DNA of 56,344 nt from Paenibacillus sp. JCM 10914 (GTDB lineage Bacteria; Bacillota; Bacilli; Paenibacillales; Paenibacillaceae): NCBI RefSeq assembly GCF_001315105.1, contig NZ_BAZR01000035.1, positions 1-56,344 of the forward strand, read 5' to 3'. How positions within the stretch are numbered: the first letter of the stretch is position 1; each line of letters starts with the position of its first letter. The position numbers and the translations under genes are program-made. This document shows, in pieces, positions 10,871 to 20,064 of this stretch. Under the pieces are notes generated by a model. It had not been told where the DNA came from and did not search any database. It saw only the letters and a list, made by a program, of their open reading frames with translations.

Positions 10871-12208
10871 ATGACGGAACTGAAAATCCCCAAACGGCTC
10901 ACAACGGCCCTGGTCAATTCATTGACGGCGGGCGTGGTGCCGCGCGTGGGACTCGAATATATCGCCGTCGGGCGCAAACCGGAAGTGGAATCGATCCTGC
11001 GGGATATGGACAATATCGCAGAAGGCGGGGCCGCATTCCGGTTGATTACCGGCCGCTATGGCAGCGGGAAGAGCTTTCTGCTGCAAATCATCCGCAATTA
11101 TGCGATGGACCGCGATTTCGTTGTGGCTGACGCCGATTTGTCGCCGGAGCGGCGGCTCGTCGGCACGAAAGGGCAGGGGCTGGGCACATACCGCGAGCTG
11201 ATGACGCATTTATCCACAAGGACACGACCCGATGGCGGGGCGCTGGAGGCTATTCTCCAAAAGTGGATTGCGGCAATTCAGCAGGAGCTTATGGCAGAGA
11301 CGGGGCTACGCCCGGACGATCCTGCCTTGAACGAACGCGTGGAGCTGCAGATCTATGCGGTGACGAACGAGATGCAGAACCTGGTGCACGGGTTTGATTT
11401 TGCCAAGGTGCTGGCTGCATATTGGAATGGATATAAGCTGGGTGATGATGACCGTAAGGGTGCAGCCCTGCGCTGGCTGCGCGGTGAGGTGCCAACGAAG
11501 ACGGAGGCGCGCAAGGAACTTGGTGTCGGCGTTATCATTGATGATGACAACTGGTACGACTATATGAAGCTATGGTCGGAGTTTACAGCGAATATCGGTT
11601 ATAAAGGCCTGCTGCTGTTCATTGACGAAGGCGTTAACCTGTACAAAATTACGAACAGCATCTCCCGTCATAGCAACTATGAGAAGCTGCTCACGATGTT
11701 TAATGACACGATGCAGGGCAAGGCCCAGCATTTGGGGATCTACATGGGCGGCACGCCGCAGTTCGTAGAAGATGAACGACGAGGGCTCTTCAGTTATGAT
11801 GCGCTTCGTTCGCGGCTGATTGATGGCCACTACGGCAACAGCTCGCTTCGGACCTACACCTCCCCGATTTTGAAGCTGGACATGCTCTCGTACGAGGAAA
11901 TTCTGATCCTTCTCCAGAAGCTGCGGGCCATCCATGCTTTGCATTTCAAGTATGAGCCGCAGTTGACGGACGAGCAGTTAGTTGCCTTCATGCAGATCGC
12001 CGTCAATCGGCTGGGGGCCGAGGAACTCCTCACCACCCGTGAGGTGGTGCGCGATTTCATGGACCTGCTGCATACGCTAGATCAGCATCCCGAGGCTACC
12101 TTCGACGCGTTGCTTGGCGAGCGTGCCGCGACCGAGCCGCAGCGCAAGGGTGATAATGCCGCAGCTTCGGACGATTTGGACGATCTGTTGGCGGAGTTTG
12201 AGTTATGA
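10871..12208 (+). CDS. DUF2791 (BrxD-like) P-loop ATPase
   Basis: An ATPase of 445 residues. Walker A is GRYGSGKS (residues 61-68). Walker B is LLLFIDE (about 247-253). A conserved GTPQFVEDERRGLFSYDALRSRL block follows, typical of DUF2791 proteins such as BrxD of BREX loci. The chosen ATG at 10871 has AAAGAGGTG eight bases upstream; an in-frame ATG at 10847 overlaps the previous gene and has no such site. The C-terminus is acidic (DDLDDLLAEFEL), and its stop overlaps the helicase start by ATGA, implying coupled translation and a complex. Likely role: nucleotide-dependent loading or regulation of the helicase on DNA (inference). Confidence 0.85.
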   Translation: MTELKIPKRLTTALVNSLTAGVVPRVGLEYIAVGRKPEVESILRDMDNIAEGGAAFRLITGRYGSGKSFLLQIIRNYAMDRDFVVADADLSPERRLVGTKGQGLGTYRELMTHLSTRTRPDGGALEAILQKWIAAIQQELMAETGLRPDDPALNERVELQIYAVTNEMQNLVHGFDFAKVLAAYWNGYKLGDDDRKGAALRWLRGEVPTKTEARKELGVGVIIDDDNWYDYMKLWSEFTANIGYKGLLLFIDEGVNLYKITNSISRHSNYEKLLTMFNDTMQGKAQHLGIYMGGTPQFVEDERRGLFSYDALRSRLIDGHYGNSSLRTYTSPILKLDMLSYEEILILLQKLRAIHALHFKYEPQLTDEQLVAFMQIAVNRLGAEELLTTREVVRDFMDLLHTLDQHPEATFDALLGERAATEPQRKGDNAAASDDLDDLLAEFEL

Positions 12209-14412
12209 GCACAAATCCATTTTCCAGACTGGCGCCGTTCATTCAGGAATTTATTTATAAGAAGCGTTGGGACACGCTTCGCGAGGCACAGGTCGAAGCT
12301 TGCCGTGTTCTGTTCGATACGCCGAACCATCTGCTGATCGCGTCCGGCACGGCCTCGGGCAAGACCGAAGCGGCATTCTTCCCGGCATTGACCGAGTTAT
12401 ATCAGGAGCCCTCCAGTTCGGTGGGGATCTTATATATCGGGCCGCTGAAGGCGCTGATCAACGATCAATTCGAGCGTATCACCGATCTGTTGAAGGAAGG
12501 GCAAGTTCCCGTCTGGCACTGGCATGGCGATGTATCCCAAGCGGAGAAGACCAAGCTGATGCAGAAACCTTGCGGCGTGCTGCAAATTACGCCCGAATCG
12601 CTGGAGGGGCTGCTGATGAACCGGCCGAATGCCATACCGGCGCTGTTCCAGGACCTGCGCTATGTCATTATTGATGAAGTGCATGCTTTCATGGGGGCAG
12701 ATCGGGGCATTCAGGTGCTGAGCCAGTTAACCCGCATCGAACGGATGGCCACTTGCTCGCCAAGACGCATCGGTCTATCCGCGACGCTCAGCGACTATGA
12801 GACCGCCGCAGGCTGGCTGGGAGCCGGGACGCGCCATGCGGTTGAGGTCATTGCTCCGCAAGGCGGGCGCAAGCTGCGCCTGTCGGTGGAGCATTTCTCG
12901 TTCCCGGACGCGCGGGATGAGAAGCAAGCGGAGCAACTCGAGCTTGCCCGCAAAGCCTATTATGATTTTGTGTACGATAACACGCATCTGAAGAAGGCGC
13001 TCGTCTTCACGAACAGCCGCTCGGATGCCGAACTGACCACGCTGGAATTGCGACGAATCGCCGCCAAGCGCGAACAGCGGGACGTGTTTCACGTCCATCA
13101 TGGAAGCATCTCCGCCATGCTGCGCGAAGAAGCGGAGGCGGCGCTGCGCACAGGTCCAGGCCCTGCGGTTGCAGCGGCCACGTTGACGCTGGAGCTGGGG
13201 ATTGATCTCGGCGAGCTGGAACGGGTCATCCAGCTCGGGGCTCCATACAGCTGTTCGAGTTTCGTGCAGCGGCTGGGGCGATCCGGCCGTCGCGGCGATC
13301 AAGCCTCCGAGATGATGTTCCTCTGTCCGGAGGACGAGGACGAAGAGGCGCAGCTGCCGGCACGGATGCCGTGGATGCTTCTTCGGGCCATCGCAGTTAT
13401 CGAGCTGTACATTCGTGAGAAGTGGGTGGAGCCGCTGGCTTTGCGCAAAAAGCCAGTTGGCGTCCTGTACCATCAGACGATGAGCACGCTCAAGAGCATG
13501 GGGGAGGCCGAACCGCCGGATTTGGCTCGGGCCGTGTTGTCACTGCCTGCCTTTCGCGGAATCGAGCCGGAGGAGTATAAGGAATTCCTGCAGTACCTGC
13601 TTCAAACCGATCATATTCAGCGTACCGAGGAAGGCAGCCTGATTATCGGGTTGGGCGGGGAGAAGATCGTTAATAATTACCGGTTCTATGCCGTATTCAA
13701 AGACGATGAAGAGCATGTGGTCTACAACGGTTCGGAAGAGATCGGCTCGATCACCACCGTGCCGCCGCCAGGGTATTGCTTCTCACTCGCAGGTAAGCTA
13801 TGGAAGGTGGAGGAAGTGGATACGAAGCACAAAGCTCTGTATGTGAAATCGGCGAAGGGGAAGGTTGACACCTTATGGCTTGGTGCAGGTGGTGACGTGC
13901 ATACCCGTGTGGTGCAGAAGATGAGAGAGGTGCTGGCTGACAACACCCTCTACCCATACTTAGCCCCAGGGGCCGTGAACCGACTGGAGCGGGCCAGACG
14001 CCTTGCCCGTGAGAGCGGGCTGCTGAAGAACGTCGTCATCTCGGCGGGCGGCGACTCGTTGTTCATTCTGCCGTGGGCCGGCAGTAAGCAGTTCCGCACG
14101 CTGGAGCGATTGCTGAAGCATAATCTGGCAGAGCGGCTCGGACTGCGTTCCATCGTGCCGATGGAGCCGTATTATATGGTAGTCGCTGGCCGGGCAGATG
14201 ATCAGACACTGCTCGAGGAGATTCGCAAGGAAATATCGGAATGCGAGGATGCGGGCGCGCTGCTGGATCCTGATGAAGCACCGTACCTCGGCAAGTATGA
14301 CGAGTTCGTGCCGCCGACGCTGGTACGTACGGCTTTTGCTGCAGACGGCCTGGATCTGGAAGGATTGGCTGAGGCGATAGGGATACACAGGGAACGCTGC
14401 ATCGAGCAGTAG
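12205..14412 (+). CDS. Lhr-like superfamily 2 DEVH helicase (BrxHI-like)
   Basis: A 735-residue helicase with a complete motif set: REAQ (Q-like), SGTASGKT (motif I, 47-54), GPLKALINDQF (Ia), TPESLEGLL (Ib), DEVH (II, 157-160), GLSATLSD (III), ALVFTNSRSDAE (IV), ATLTLELGIDLGELERVIQLG (V) and QRLGRSGRRGDQ (VI, 355-366). The C-terminal 350 residues look like the winged-helix/Lhr core accessory region. Lhr-type enzymes translocate on single-stranded DNA and unwind duplexes 3'-5'. It lacks the very long tail of canonical Lhr proteins (about 1,500 residues). It begins inside the stop of the ATPase gene (ATGA). No BREX methylase, PglZ or BrxC gene is in view, so this is not a standard BREX locus within this window. 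Confidence 0.88.
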   Translation: MSTNPFSRLAPFIQEFIYKKRWDTLREAQVEACRVLFDTPNHLLIASGTASGKTEAAFFPALTELYQEPSSSVGILYIGPLKALINDQFERITDLLKEGQVPVWHWHGDVSQAEKTKLMQKPCGVLQITPESLEGLLMNRPNAIPALFQDLRYVIIDEVHAFMGADRGIQVLSQLTRIERMATCSPRRIGLSATLSDYETAAGWLGAGTRHAVEVIAPQGGRKLRLSVEHFSFPDARDEKQAEQLELARKAYYDFVYDNTHLKKALVFTNSRSDAELTTLELRRIAAKREQRDVFHVHHGSISAMLREEAEAALRTGPGPAVAAATLTLELGIDLGELERVIQLGAPYSCSSFVQRLGRSGRRGDQASEMMFLCPEDEDEEAQLPARMPWMLLRAIAVIELYIREKWVEPLALRKKPVGVLYHQTMSTLKSMGEAEPPDLARAVLSLPAFRGIEPEEYKEFLQYLLQTDHIQRTEEGSLIIGLGGEKIVNNYRFYAVFKDDEEHVVYNGSEEIGSITTVPPPGYCFSLAGKLWKVEEVDTKHKALYVKSAKGKVDTLWLGAGGDVHTRVVQKMREVLADNTLYPYLAPGAVNRLERARRLARESGLLKNVVISAGGDSLFILPWAGSKQFRTLERLLKHNLAERLGLRSIVPMEPYYMVVAGRADDQTLLEEIRKEISECEDAGALLDPDEAPYLGKYDEFVPPTLVRTAFAADGLDLEGLAEAIGIHRERCIEQ

Positions 14413-14471
14413 AAAGGCGAGAGAGATATATATAGCACTCTACTTCAGTCGATATAGGAGGGCATACTGGA

Positions 14472-16058
14472 TTGAAATCGAATCAGACAGCTGTCATTAC
14501 CATATTGGAGACCAGTGATGTACATGGACATATCTACGACGGATTATCGGGGAGCGGGAGACAGGCCACTCGGAATTGCCAAACTCGCTGAAATCATTCG
14601 CAAGGAGCGGGATAAGAACCCGTCTTTACTGCTGATTGACAATGGGGATCTTCTGCAAGGCACGCCCTTTATGTACCACTATGCCAAGTATGGCAGAACG
14701 GGTGTTCATCCCGCTGCCCAGTTACTGAATATTCTGAAGTATGATGCGGCCATCATCGGAAATCATGAGTTCAATTATGGCCTGGAACTGCTTAATCATA
14801 CGATTGAGGACGCTGCCTGCCCTTATCTGTCGGCCAATATCGTCGATAGCTTCGGCGGCCATCCGGCGTTCGGGCTTCCTTACCGTATGTTTGAACCGCA
14901 GGAGGCATTCGGGTTGCCGTGTTGGGCGTGACTACGCATTATATTCCGAACTGGGAGGATCCCGCGAACATTCAAGGCCTCCACTTCGAGGATGCGTTAG
15001 CGTCAGCCCAGCGCTGGGTTGCCCGGATTCGCGAGACGGAAGATCCCGTGGCCATCGTCGTATGCTATCACGGTGGTTTTGAACGGGATCCGGATACCGG
15101 CGAAGCCACCGAACCATTGACGGGGGAGAATCAGGGGTATGAGATGTGCCAGCGGCTGGAAGGCGTGGACGTGTTGCTGACAGGCCATCAGCATCGGTTG
15201 CTTGCCGGAGAGTTGAATGGAATCGCATATGCGCAGCCTGGGTCTGCGGCACAAGCTATCGCCAAGGTTCAATTAACCTTTCAGAGAGGAGCAGATGGTT
15301 CGTGGTCGATATGCGAAAAAAGCGCGGAGCTGCTGCTTGCAGCGGAAGCAGCCGCAGATCCGGAAGTGCTTGCCTTGTTCGCTGAGCAAGAGCGGACCAC
15401 GCAGGCGTGGCTGGACCAGCCCATTGGCCGGGCAGAGGGCGATTTCTCGATTCCGGATCCTTTTACGGCAAGACAGCATGATCACGCATTTACCGAATGG
15501 GTTAACCGGGTGCAGATGGAGGCGACGGAAGCTGCAATCTCCTGCGCGGCGATTTTTACTAACGAAGCCAAGGGATTTGCAGAACAGATCACAATGCGGG
15601 ATGTCGTATCCAATTATATATACCCCAACACGCTGAAGGTACTACGGTTGACTGGTCGCGATATTGCGGCTGCCCTGGAGCAGAACGCTCGTTATTTTGC
15701 GCTGGATGAGCATTCAGGGGAGCTGCGGGTATCGGAAAGTTATATTCAGCCTAAGCCGCAGCATTTTAATTACGACATGTGGGAGGGCATTGAATATGAG
15801 CTCGACATCTCCAGACCCGAAGGCGCTCGCGTGAGCAAACTCTGTATAGATGGTGAGCCAATGAACCCGGACGCCTCCTTTGAGGTTGTCATGAACAGCT
15901 ACCGGGCCGGTGGCGGGGGGAACTTTCAGATGCTGATGGGCAAACCGGTCGTTCGGGAGATTCCAACGGATATGACGGAAATCCTGGCTGATTATATTAT
16001 GAAGTGCCGCGTCATTCGGGCTGCTTGTAATCATAATTGGAAGGTCGTCGTTTCATAA
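14472..16058 (+). pseudogene. 5'-nucleotidase/cyclic phosphodiesterase family metallophosphatase, frameshifted twice
   Basis: A UshA/CpdB-family enzyme that would hydrolyse nucleotides or cyclic nucleotides. The TTG at 14472 follows AGGAGG by nine bases and begins ILETSDVHGHIY, the first metal motif. The frame shifts near 14540 (then TDYRGAGDRPLGIAKLAE). GDLLQGTP and GNHEFNYG (metal ligands) follow. The frame shifts back near 14905, restoring RVAVLGVTTHYIPNW. Then come CYHGGFERD and GHQHRLLAG. The C-terminal substrate-binding domain shows NYIYPNTLKVLRLTGRDI and NSYRAGGGGNF. No signal peptide is visible, unlike many family members, so a cytoplasmic location is possible. It converges on the phosphonate transporter genes. 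Confidence 0.82.
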
Positions 16059-16095
16059 GATGTCGCAGTTTAATTACCACTTGAATAAAAATAGC

Positions 16096-16138
16096 AAAAA
16101 CCCTCCATTCCACGATACATGTGGTTGTGGAGGGTTTT
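16096..16138. terminator. Bidirectional terminator between metallophosphatase and phn genes
   Basis: AAAACCCTCCA pairs with TGGAGGGTTTT across a GC-containing loop, with A and T runs on both outer sides. It can serve the plus-strand gene ending at 16058 and the minus-strand operon ending at 16189. Confidence 0.85.
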
Positions 16139-16188
16139 ATTCTGCATGCTGCCCGAAGGTAGGGCGGCGACGTCTCATAATGGCATGC

Positions 16189-16995
16189 CTAGCCATGGAC
16201 CAGCTTCGCGCGTAGTTTGTTCGACATCCACTCGATCAACAGGATTAGGATGACCAAACCAATAAGGATAGATCCGACCTGGTTCCATTTGTAGCTGTTC
16301 ATAGCGAAGATGAGCGGTGCTCCAATCCCGCCGGCACCGACCAACCCGAGAATGGATGCATCACGCATATTCATGTCGAATCGGTAGATGGTAACCGACA
16401 AGAAAAGCGAGAACAACTGTGGAAAGATACCATAGCGAATCTTCTCAAAGGTGGTGCACCCAATCGACGTCATGGACTCCAGCACCTTCTTGTCCAGATC
16501 CTCAATCGCGTCCACGTATAGCTTGGAGAGCATGCCGATCGAAGTCAGACCGATGGTCACAACTCCCGCGAACGGTCCCGGACCTGTCACGCGAATGAAC
16601 ATGAGCCCATAGACCAGCGCCGGAATCGTGCGGATCATGATGAGCAGCAGTCTGGTAACCCAGGCAATCGGCTTCGGCACCATATTCGAGGCAGCCAAGA
16701 AGGCAAGCGGAATGGACAGTACGGCTCCTACCAGCGTTCCTAGAAATGCAATGGCCGTCGTCTGAACGAGTAAATAGAAGACACTTTGCTTAGAGACGCT
16801 GAACAGCAGGTTGAGGTCCGGCTGGAGTATCCCTGTCATGATATTTAGCGCGATTTGAATTCCGCTCTGGTTCATATCCTTAAAGCTTATGGTGTTCAAT
16901 GACCAAGCGAACAGGATCAGCACGATGGCTGTAATCGTTAACTGATATCGACGTTGGCGGGGGGAGGCAAGCAGCTGTTGTTGTATCGTCGTCAT
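16189..16995 (-). CDS. phnE: Phosphonate ABC transporter permease (second PhnE)
   Basis: An inner-membrane permease with six or so hydrophobic segments (ITAIVLILFAWSL, FYLLVQTTAIAFLGTLVGAVLSIPLAFLAA, ILIGLVILILLIEW). The cytoplasmic coupling loop is EAA-like (VLESMTSIGCTTFEKIRYGIFPQLF) and the end is GAGGIGAPL, a PhnE hallmark. The ATG at 16995 has GAGGTG six bases upstream; an in-frame ATG at 17004 abuts that site. It is the last gene of the phnD-phnC-phnE-phnE operon and follows the other permease by 13 bases. Two PhnE-type subunits probably form a heterodimeric channel. The ligand could be a phosphonate, phosphite or similar phosphorus oxyanion. Confidence 0.88.
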   Translation of the reverse strand: MTTIQQQLLASPRQRRYQLTITAIVLILFAWSLNTISFKDMNQSGIQIALNIMTGILQPDLNLLFSVSKQSVFYLLVQTTAIAFLGTLVGAVLSIPLAFLAASNMVPKPIAWVTRLLLIMIRTIPALVYGLMFIRVTGPGPFAGVVTIGLTSIGMLSKLYVDAIEDLDKKVLESMTSIGCTTFEKIRYGIFPQLFSLFLSVTIYRFDMNMRDASILGLVGAGGIGAPLIFAMNSYKWNQVGSILIGLVILILLIEWMSNKLRAKLVHG

Positions 16996-17008
16996 ATCAT
17001 GCACCTCT

Positions 17009-17824
17009 TCATGTCAGCTTCTTCCTGAAATGCTCGCTGGTCGTCTCGATGGCGTAAACGGTAACGACGAGCGCCAATACGATCATCCCTACGTTCGAAT
17101 AATCACGCCAACCCAGGTTCTCATTGATCAGGAGCCCGATTCCTCCGGCACCCACATAACCGAGGATGGCTGCATACCGCACGTTACCTTCGAAGCAGAA
17201 CAAGGAGGTCGATAAGTAACGGGACAGCACCTGTGGAAATATCGCGTAGCGAAAGGCCTGAATGCGCGTCATTCCAATCGATTCCATCGCTTCAAAAGGA
17301 CCCATGTCCACATTTTCAATCTGCTCGTACAGCAACTTGCCAACATAAGAGAGGGTGAACAGCAGAATCGCGACCAAGCCTGCCATCGGACCAAGTCCAA
17401 ACACGTAAGTGGCAATCAACGCACTCACCAGCGTCGGCAACGTTCGGATGAGACTCAGTACGACTTTCACGACTCCAGACACCCATGGGCTACGAATGAC
17501 GTTTCTCGCAGCGAGCATCGCCAGCGGGAGAGCCAGTACCGCCCCTATCATCGATCCCAGCAGTGACATCTGAAGCGTGGATAGCAAGGCATCCCACAGG
17601 CGAGGGAAATAACTCCAATTCGGAGGAACCATCTGGCCTAGAATGACAAAAAAATGGCCGATCCTCTTCATCAGGACAGGGAAGTTAAATCCGGTCAAGT
17701 TAATGGACAAGGCAGTCAGTCCTGCAAGGATCAATAGGATGAAGGGCAACCGCGTTCGTTTCTGGAACACCACTTTGCCGCTTGGCAAGATCATTTTTTT
17801 GGGAGGAAATATTCGATCATACAT
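17009..17824 (-). CDS. phnE: Phosphonate ABC transporter permease (first PhnE)
   Basis: The partner permease of 271 residues. It shows multiple membrane segments, the loop FEAMESIGMTRIQAFRYAIFPQVL and the terminal YVGAGGIGLLINENLGW signature of PhnE. Its ATG lies inside the end of phnC (8-base overlap), so the two are translationally coupled. It resembles the downstream permease in architecture but is clearly diverged, as in other PhnCDE1E2 systems. Confidence 0.88.
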   Translation of the reverse strand: MYDRIFPPKKMILPSGKVVFQKRTRLPFILLILAGLTALSINLTGFNFPVLMKRIGHFFVILGQMVPPNWSYFPRLWDALLSTLQMSLLGSMIGAVLALPLAMLAARNVIRSPWVSGVVKVVLSLIRTLPTLVSALIATYVFGLGPMAGLVAILLFTLSYVGKLLYEQIENVDMGPFEAMESIGMTRIQAFRYAIFPQVLSRYLSTSLFCFEGNVRYAAILGYVGAGGIGLLINENLGWRDYSNVGMIVLALVVTVYAIETTSEHFRKKLT

Positions 17825-18599
17825 GCGCGTAGCTCTCCTTCGCCGGGGTCTGAGCTTCCCGGGACAGGCTGCCGTAAATTTCGTCTAGAATGCCCTGGTT
17901 CACTTCAGCAACGGCACCATCAAACACGATTTCTCCCTGGCGTACACCAATGATGCGGTCGGCATACTGAAGCGCCATTTCGACATGGTGGATATTCATA
18001 ATGACAGAGATATTCATGGTCTGATTGATGTTCTTGAAATCATCCATGACCAGCTTCGATGTTACTGGGTCTAAGGATGCGATTGGCTCATCAGCAAGAA
18101 TAATGTCGGGGTTCTGGGCCAGTGTTCGCGCTAGCGCAACGCGCTGCTGTTGCCCTCCTGAGAGCTGATCCACGCGCACGTAAGCTTTATCGAGGATACC
18201 TACTTGATCCAAGGCTTCCAGCGCTCGAATCTTTTGTTCGTGTGTAAAAATCCCCGTCAGTTTACGCCACATGGGAAGATTAGGGACGAAGGAGACAAGA
18301 ACGTTCTTGATGACGCTGATCCGAGTGACCAGATTGAAAGATTGAAAGATCATGCCAATTCTTCTGCGAAAATGCCGGACCTGCCTCCCCTTAAGCTTGG
18401 ACACATCGACGTCGTCTACGAGTAATTGTCCGCTTGTGATCTCGTGCATCCGATTGATGCAACGGATCAATGTGGATTTGCCGGCACCAGACAAACCGAT
18501 AACCGCTACAAATTCGCCCTGGCTGATTTTCAGATTAATGTTTTGCAGAGCCGTTGTGCCGTTGTGGTACGTCTTCTGTACATTGATAAACTCGATCAT
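17817..18599 (-). CDS. phnC: Phosphonate ABC transporter ATP-binding protein
   Basis: The energy-coupling ATPase, 260 residues. Walker A is GLSGAGKST, the signature is LSGGQQQRVALAR, Walker B is DIILADEP, and the switch His is in MNIHHVEMALQYADRIIGVRQGEIVFDG. This last phrase and the overall length match PhnC. The ATG at 18599 is about ten bases after TTGGGGT; a TTG at 18605 is an alternative. About 120 bases separate it from phnD, with no terminator in between, so it should share the phnD transcript. Confidence 0.9.
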   Translation of the reverse strand: MIEFINVQKTYHNGTTALQNINLKISQGEFVAVIGLSGAGKSTLIRCINRMHEITSGQLLVDDVDVSKLKGRQVRHFRRRIGMIFQSFNLVTRISVIKNVLVSFVPNLPMWRKLTGIFTHEQKIRALEALDQVGILDKAYVRVDQLSGGQQQRVALARTLAQNPDIILADEPIASLDPVTSKLVMDDFKNINQTMNISVIMNIHHVEMALQYADRIIGVRQGEIVFDGAVAEVNQGILDEIYGSLSREAQTPAKESYAHV

Positions 18600-18720
18600 T
18601 GCCAATTACCCCAATCCTATAATCTATGGCCGCCAAGCAAAAAAGGAGAACATCATCTGAAGCTTGATGCTCTCACTTCTTTTTATTGGCGTACTATGGG
18701 TCTGCGTTCATGTGACGGCA

Positions 18721-19806
18721 TCACTTTTTCATGTTGCGGATGATCTCTTGTGCTTTGCGTTCGCCATCATAGTCGGAGGACTGCGCTTCTTTATAACCTT
18801 CGTGGCTATAGACCGCGATAACGTTCTTTCCTTCCTCTGTCTGGGCGATGGCGATAAACGCCTTTTGCAGTGCGGCTTTGAGATTGTCCGTCATGATGTC
18901 GCTGTTCTTGCTGACACTGATCGTATCGTTATAAATGCCTTGGGTAACAGCGATAACATTGGTTTCGTCCCAGATGGAGCTGCTGCGTCCGAATTCGCTG
19001 GTCCATTGTTCCTCATAATCCCGTCTTGCGTCGGCAAAAGCGACGATCAGATCAACTTGACCTGCGGCGAGTCGAGCAAACGAGCTTCCGTAGGAGTCGG
19101 ATGTAACCACATGAGCCAGGTCAGTCAGACTCTTACTGAAGTTGCTTTGCAGCCACAGTGTAGGATAAATATACCCGGCTGATGAAGAAGTCGACATGAC
19201 AGCCCAGTTGGCATCGTTTAATTCGTCCCAGGTGGGTTGCTCACCATTATTGATTTTGGTCGCTAACGCCTGGCCTTTGGCGGAAGGGCCGGCAATGAGC
19301 AAGGAGCGGTAATACGTGGCCTGGTCGCTAGTCGGCTGCGTAGGTTTATTGTCATTCCAATCCTTGGCTTGGTCAGAATCATTGGACAGGCCGGCACGTG
19401 TTGCCGTCAGGATCACGTCAGCTCCGTCGTCATAGAGCGTATAGGTCCCGCCAGGAATAAACCCGACATCCGTTGTGCCTGCGGACAGCGCTTCCCCTAC
19501 TGCTTCATAAGTCGTTCCAACATCAATGCTGATGCTACCGACTTCATAGCCTTCGGATGAGAGCTGACTCTTCAGTAATTCCTTGAGCGGGTCTGTAGCC
19601 GTAATGATCTGATCAGGATCCTTGGAAGGAACGAAGCTGATCTTCAGTTCTTCGATCTTCTGAGCATCATCGCCCTTAACATCAGTCGTTGGCGCAGGGC
19701 TGGCTGGAGCTGCCCCTGTGGATGAAGTGCCGGTAGTGGCGCCACAGCCTGCGAGTAATGCGGTGACGATGGCAAATACGGTAATAAGCATCGATTTTTT
19801 CTTCAA
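18721..19806 (-). CDS. phnD: Phosphonate-binding lipoprotein PhnD
   Basis: The extracellular substrate-binding lipoprotein, 361 residues. The signal peptide LKKKSMLITVFAIVTALLAGCG ends in a lipobox with the modified Cys. A Ser/Thr/Pro/Ala linker leads into the PhnD fold (LKISFVPSKDPDQI, YEAVGEALSAGTTDVGFIPGGTY, SSSAGYIYPTLWL, AFADARRDYEEQW). The TTG at 19806 has GGGGG seven bases upstream and places the signal peptide correctly; a longer reading upstream would add a non-signal-like extension. First gene of the operon, preceded by a PhoP-type repeat. Confidence 0.88.
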   Translation of the reverse strand: MKKKSMLITVFAIVTALLAGCGATTGTSSTGAAPASPAPTTDVKGDDAQKIEELKISFVPSKDPDQIITATDPLKELLKSQLSSEGYEVGSISIDVGTTYEAVGEALSAGTTDVGFIPGGTYTLYDDGADVILTATRAGLSNDSDQAKDWNDNKPTQPTSDQATYYRSLLIAGPSAKGQALATKINNGEQPTWDELNDANWAVMSTSSSAGYIYPTLWLQSNFSKSLTDLAHVVTSDSYGSSFARLAAGQVDLIVAFADARRDYEEQWTSEFGRSSSIWDETNVIAVTQGIYNDTISVSKNSDIMTDNLKAALQKAFIAIAQTEEGKNVIAVYSHEGYKEAQSSDYDGERKAQEIIRNMKK

Positions 19807-19874
19807 TTTGGTACCCCCGATTTTTTTATTTCCAAGATGCACTTTGACTGATATGCACATGAGAACAAACCTAT

Positions 19875-19915
19875 TGTATAACCCGTCTATTATTGGCTTG
19901 TTAACATGATGTTAA
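19875..19915 (-). promoter_or_regulatory. PhoP-type box and promoter of the phn operon
   Basis: On the minus strand, two perfect TTAACA copies (19915-19910 and 19904-19899) are separated by TCATG, the exact 11-bp phasing of Bacillus PhoP boxes. The second copy can double as a -35, followed 18 bases later by TATACA (19880-19875) as -10. This predicts induction under phosphate limitation. Confidence 0.6.
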
Positions 19916-19990
19916 ATGAATGATAAAATTGACATGGCAGCAGGAGAGCTGCACTTCTAAGAGCGTTTAAAATTTTTTTTGAAAAAGGGA

Positions 19991-20019
19991 TTGTACTGAA
20001 AACGCTTTTATGGTAATTT
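19991..20019 (+). promoter_or_regulatory. Promoter with cre-like site upstream of the lacI gene
   Basis: TTGTAC (19991) and TAATTT (20014) are spaced by 17 bases. TGAAAACGCTTTTA (19998-20011) between them matches the CcpA cre consensus at 13 of 14 positions, suggesting catabolite repression. Confidence 0.45.
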
Positions 20020-20031
20020 AGTTTTATAAAA

Positions 20032-20047
20032 ATAAAAACGTTTTTAT
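20032..20047. promoter_or_regulatory. LacI-type operator 1
   Basis: The perfect 16-bp palindrome ATAAAAACGTTTTTAT with a central CG lies 18 bases before the regulator's ATG. An identical copy sits before the permease genes, so autoregulation plus operon control is likely. Confidence 0.7.
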
Positions 20048-20064
20048 AGAGAAGGACGGGGGAT

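Noticed and set aside
12775..13473. Long minus-strand open frame inside the helicase gene
   Set aside because: The plus strand carries helicase motifs III-VI here. The antisense frame shows no domain and reflects codon bias.
8994..14412. Complete BREX system
   Set aside because: Only BrxD-like and BrxHI-like genes are present. PglX, PglZ, BrxC and BrxA/B homologues are absent on both sides in this window.
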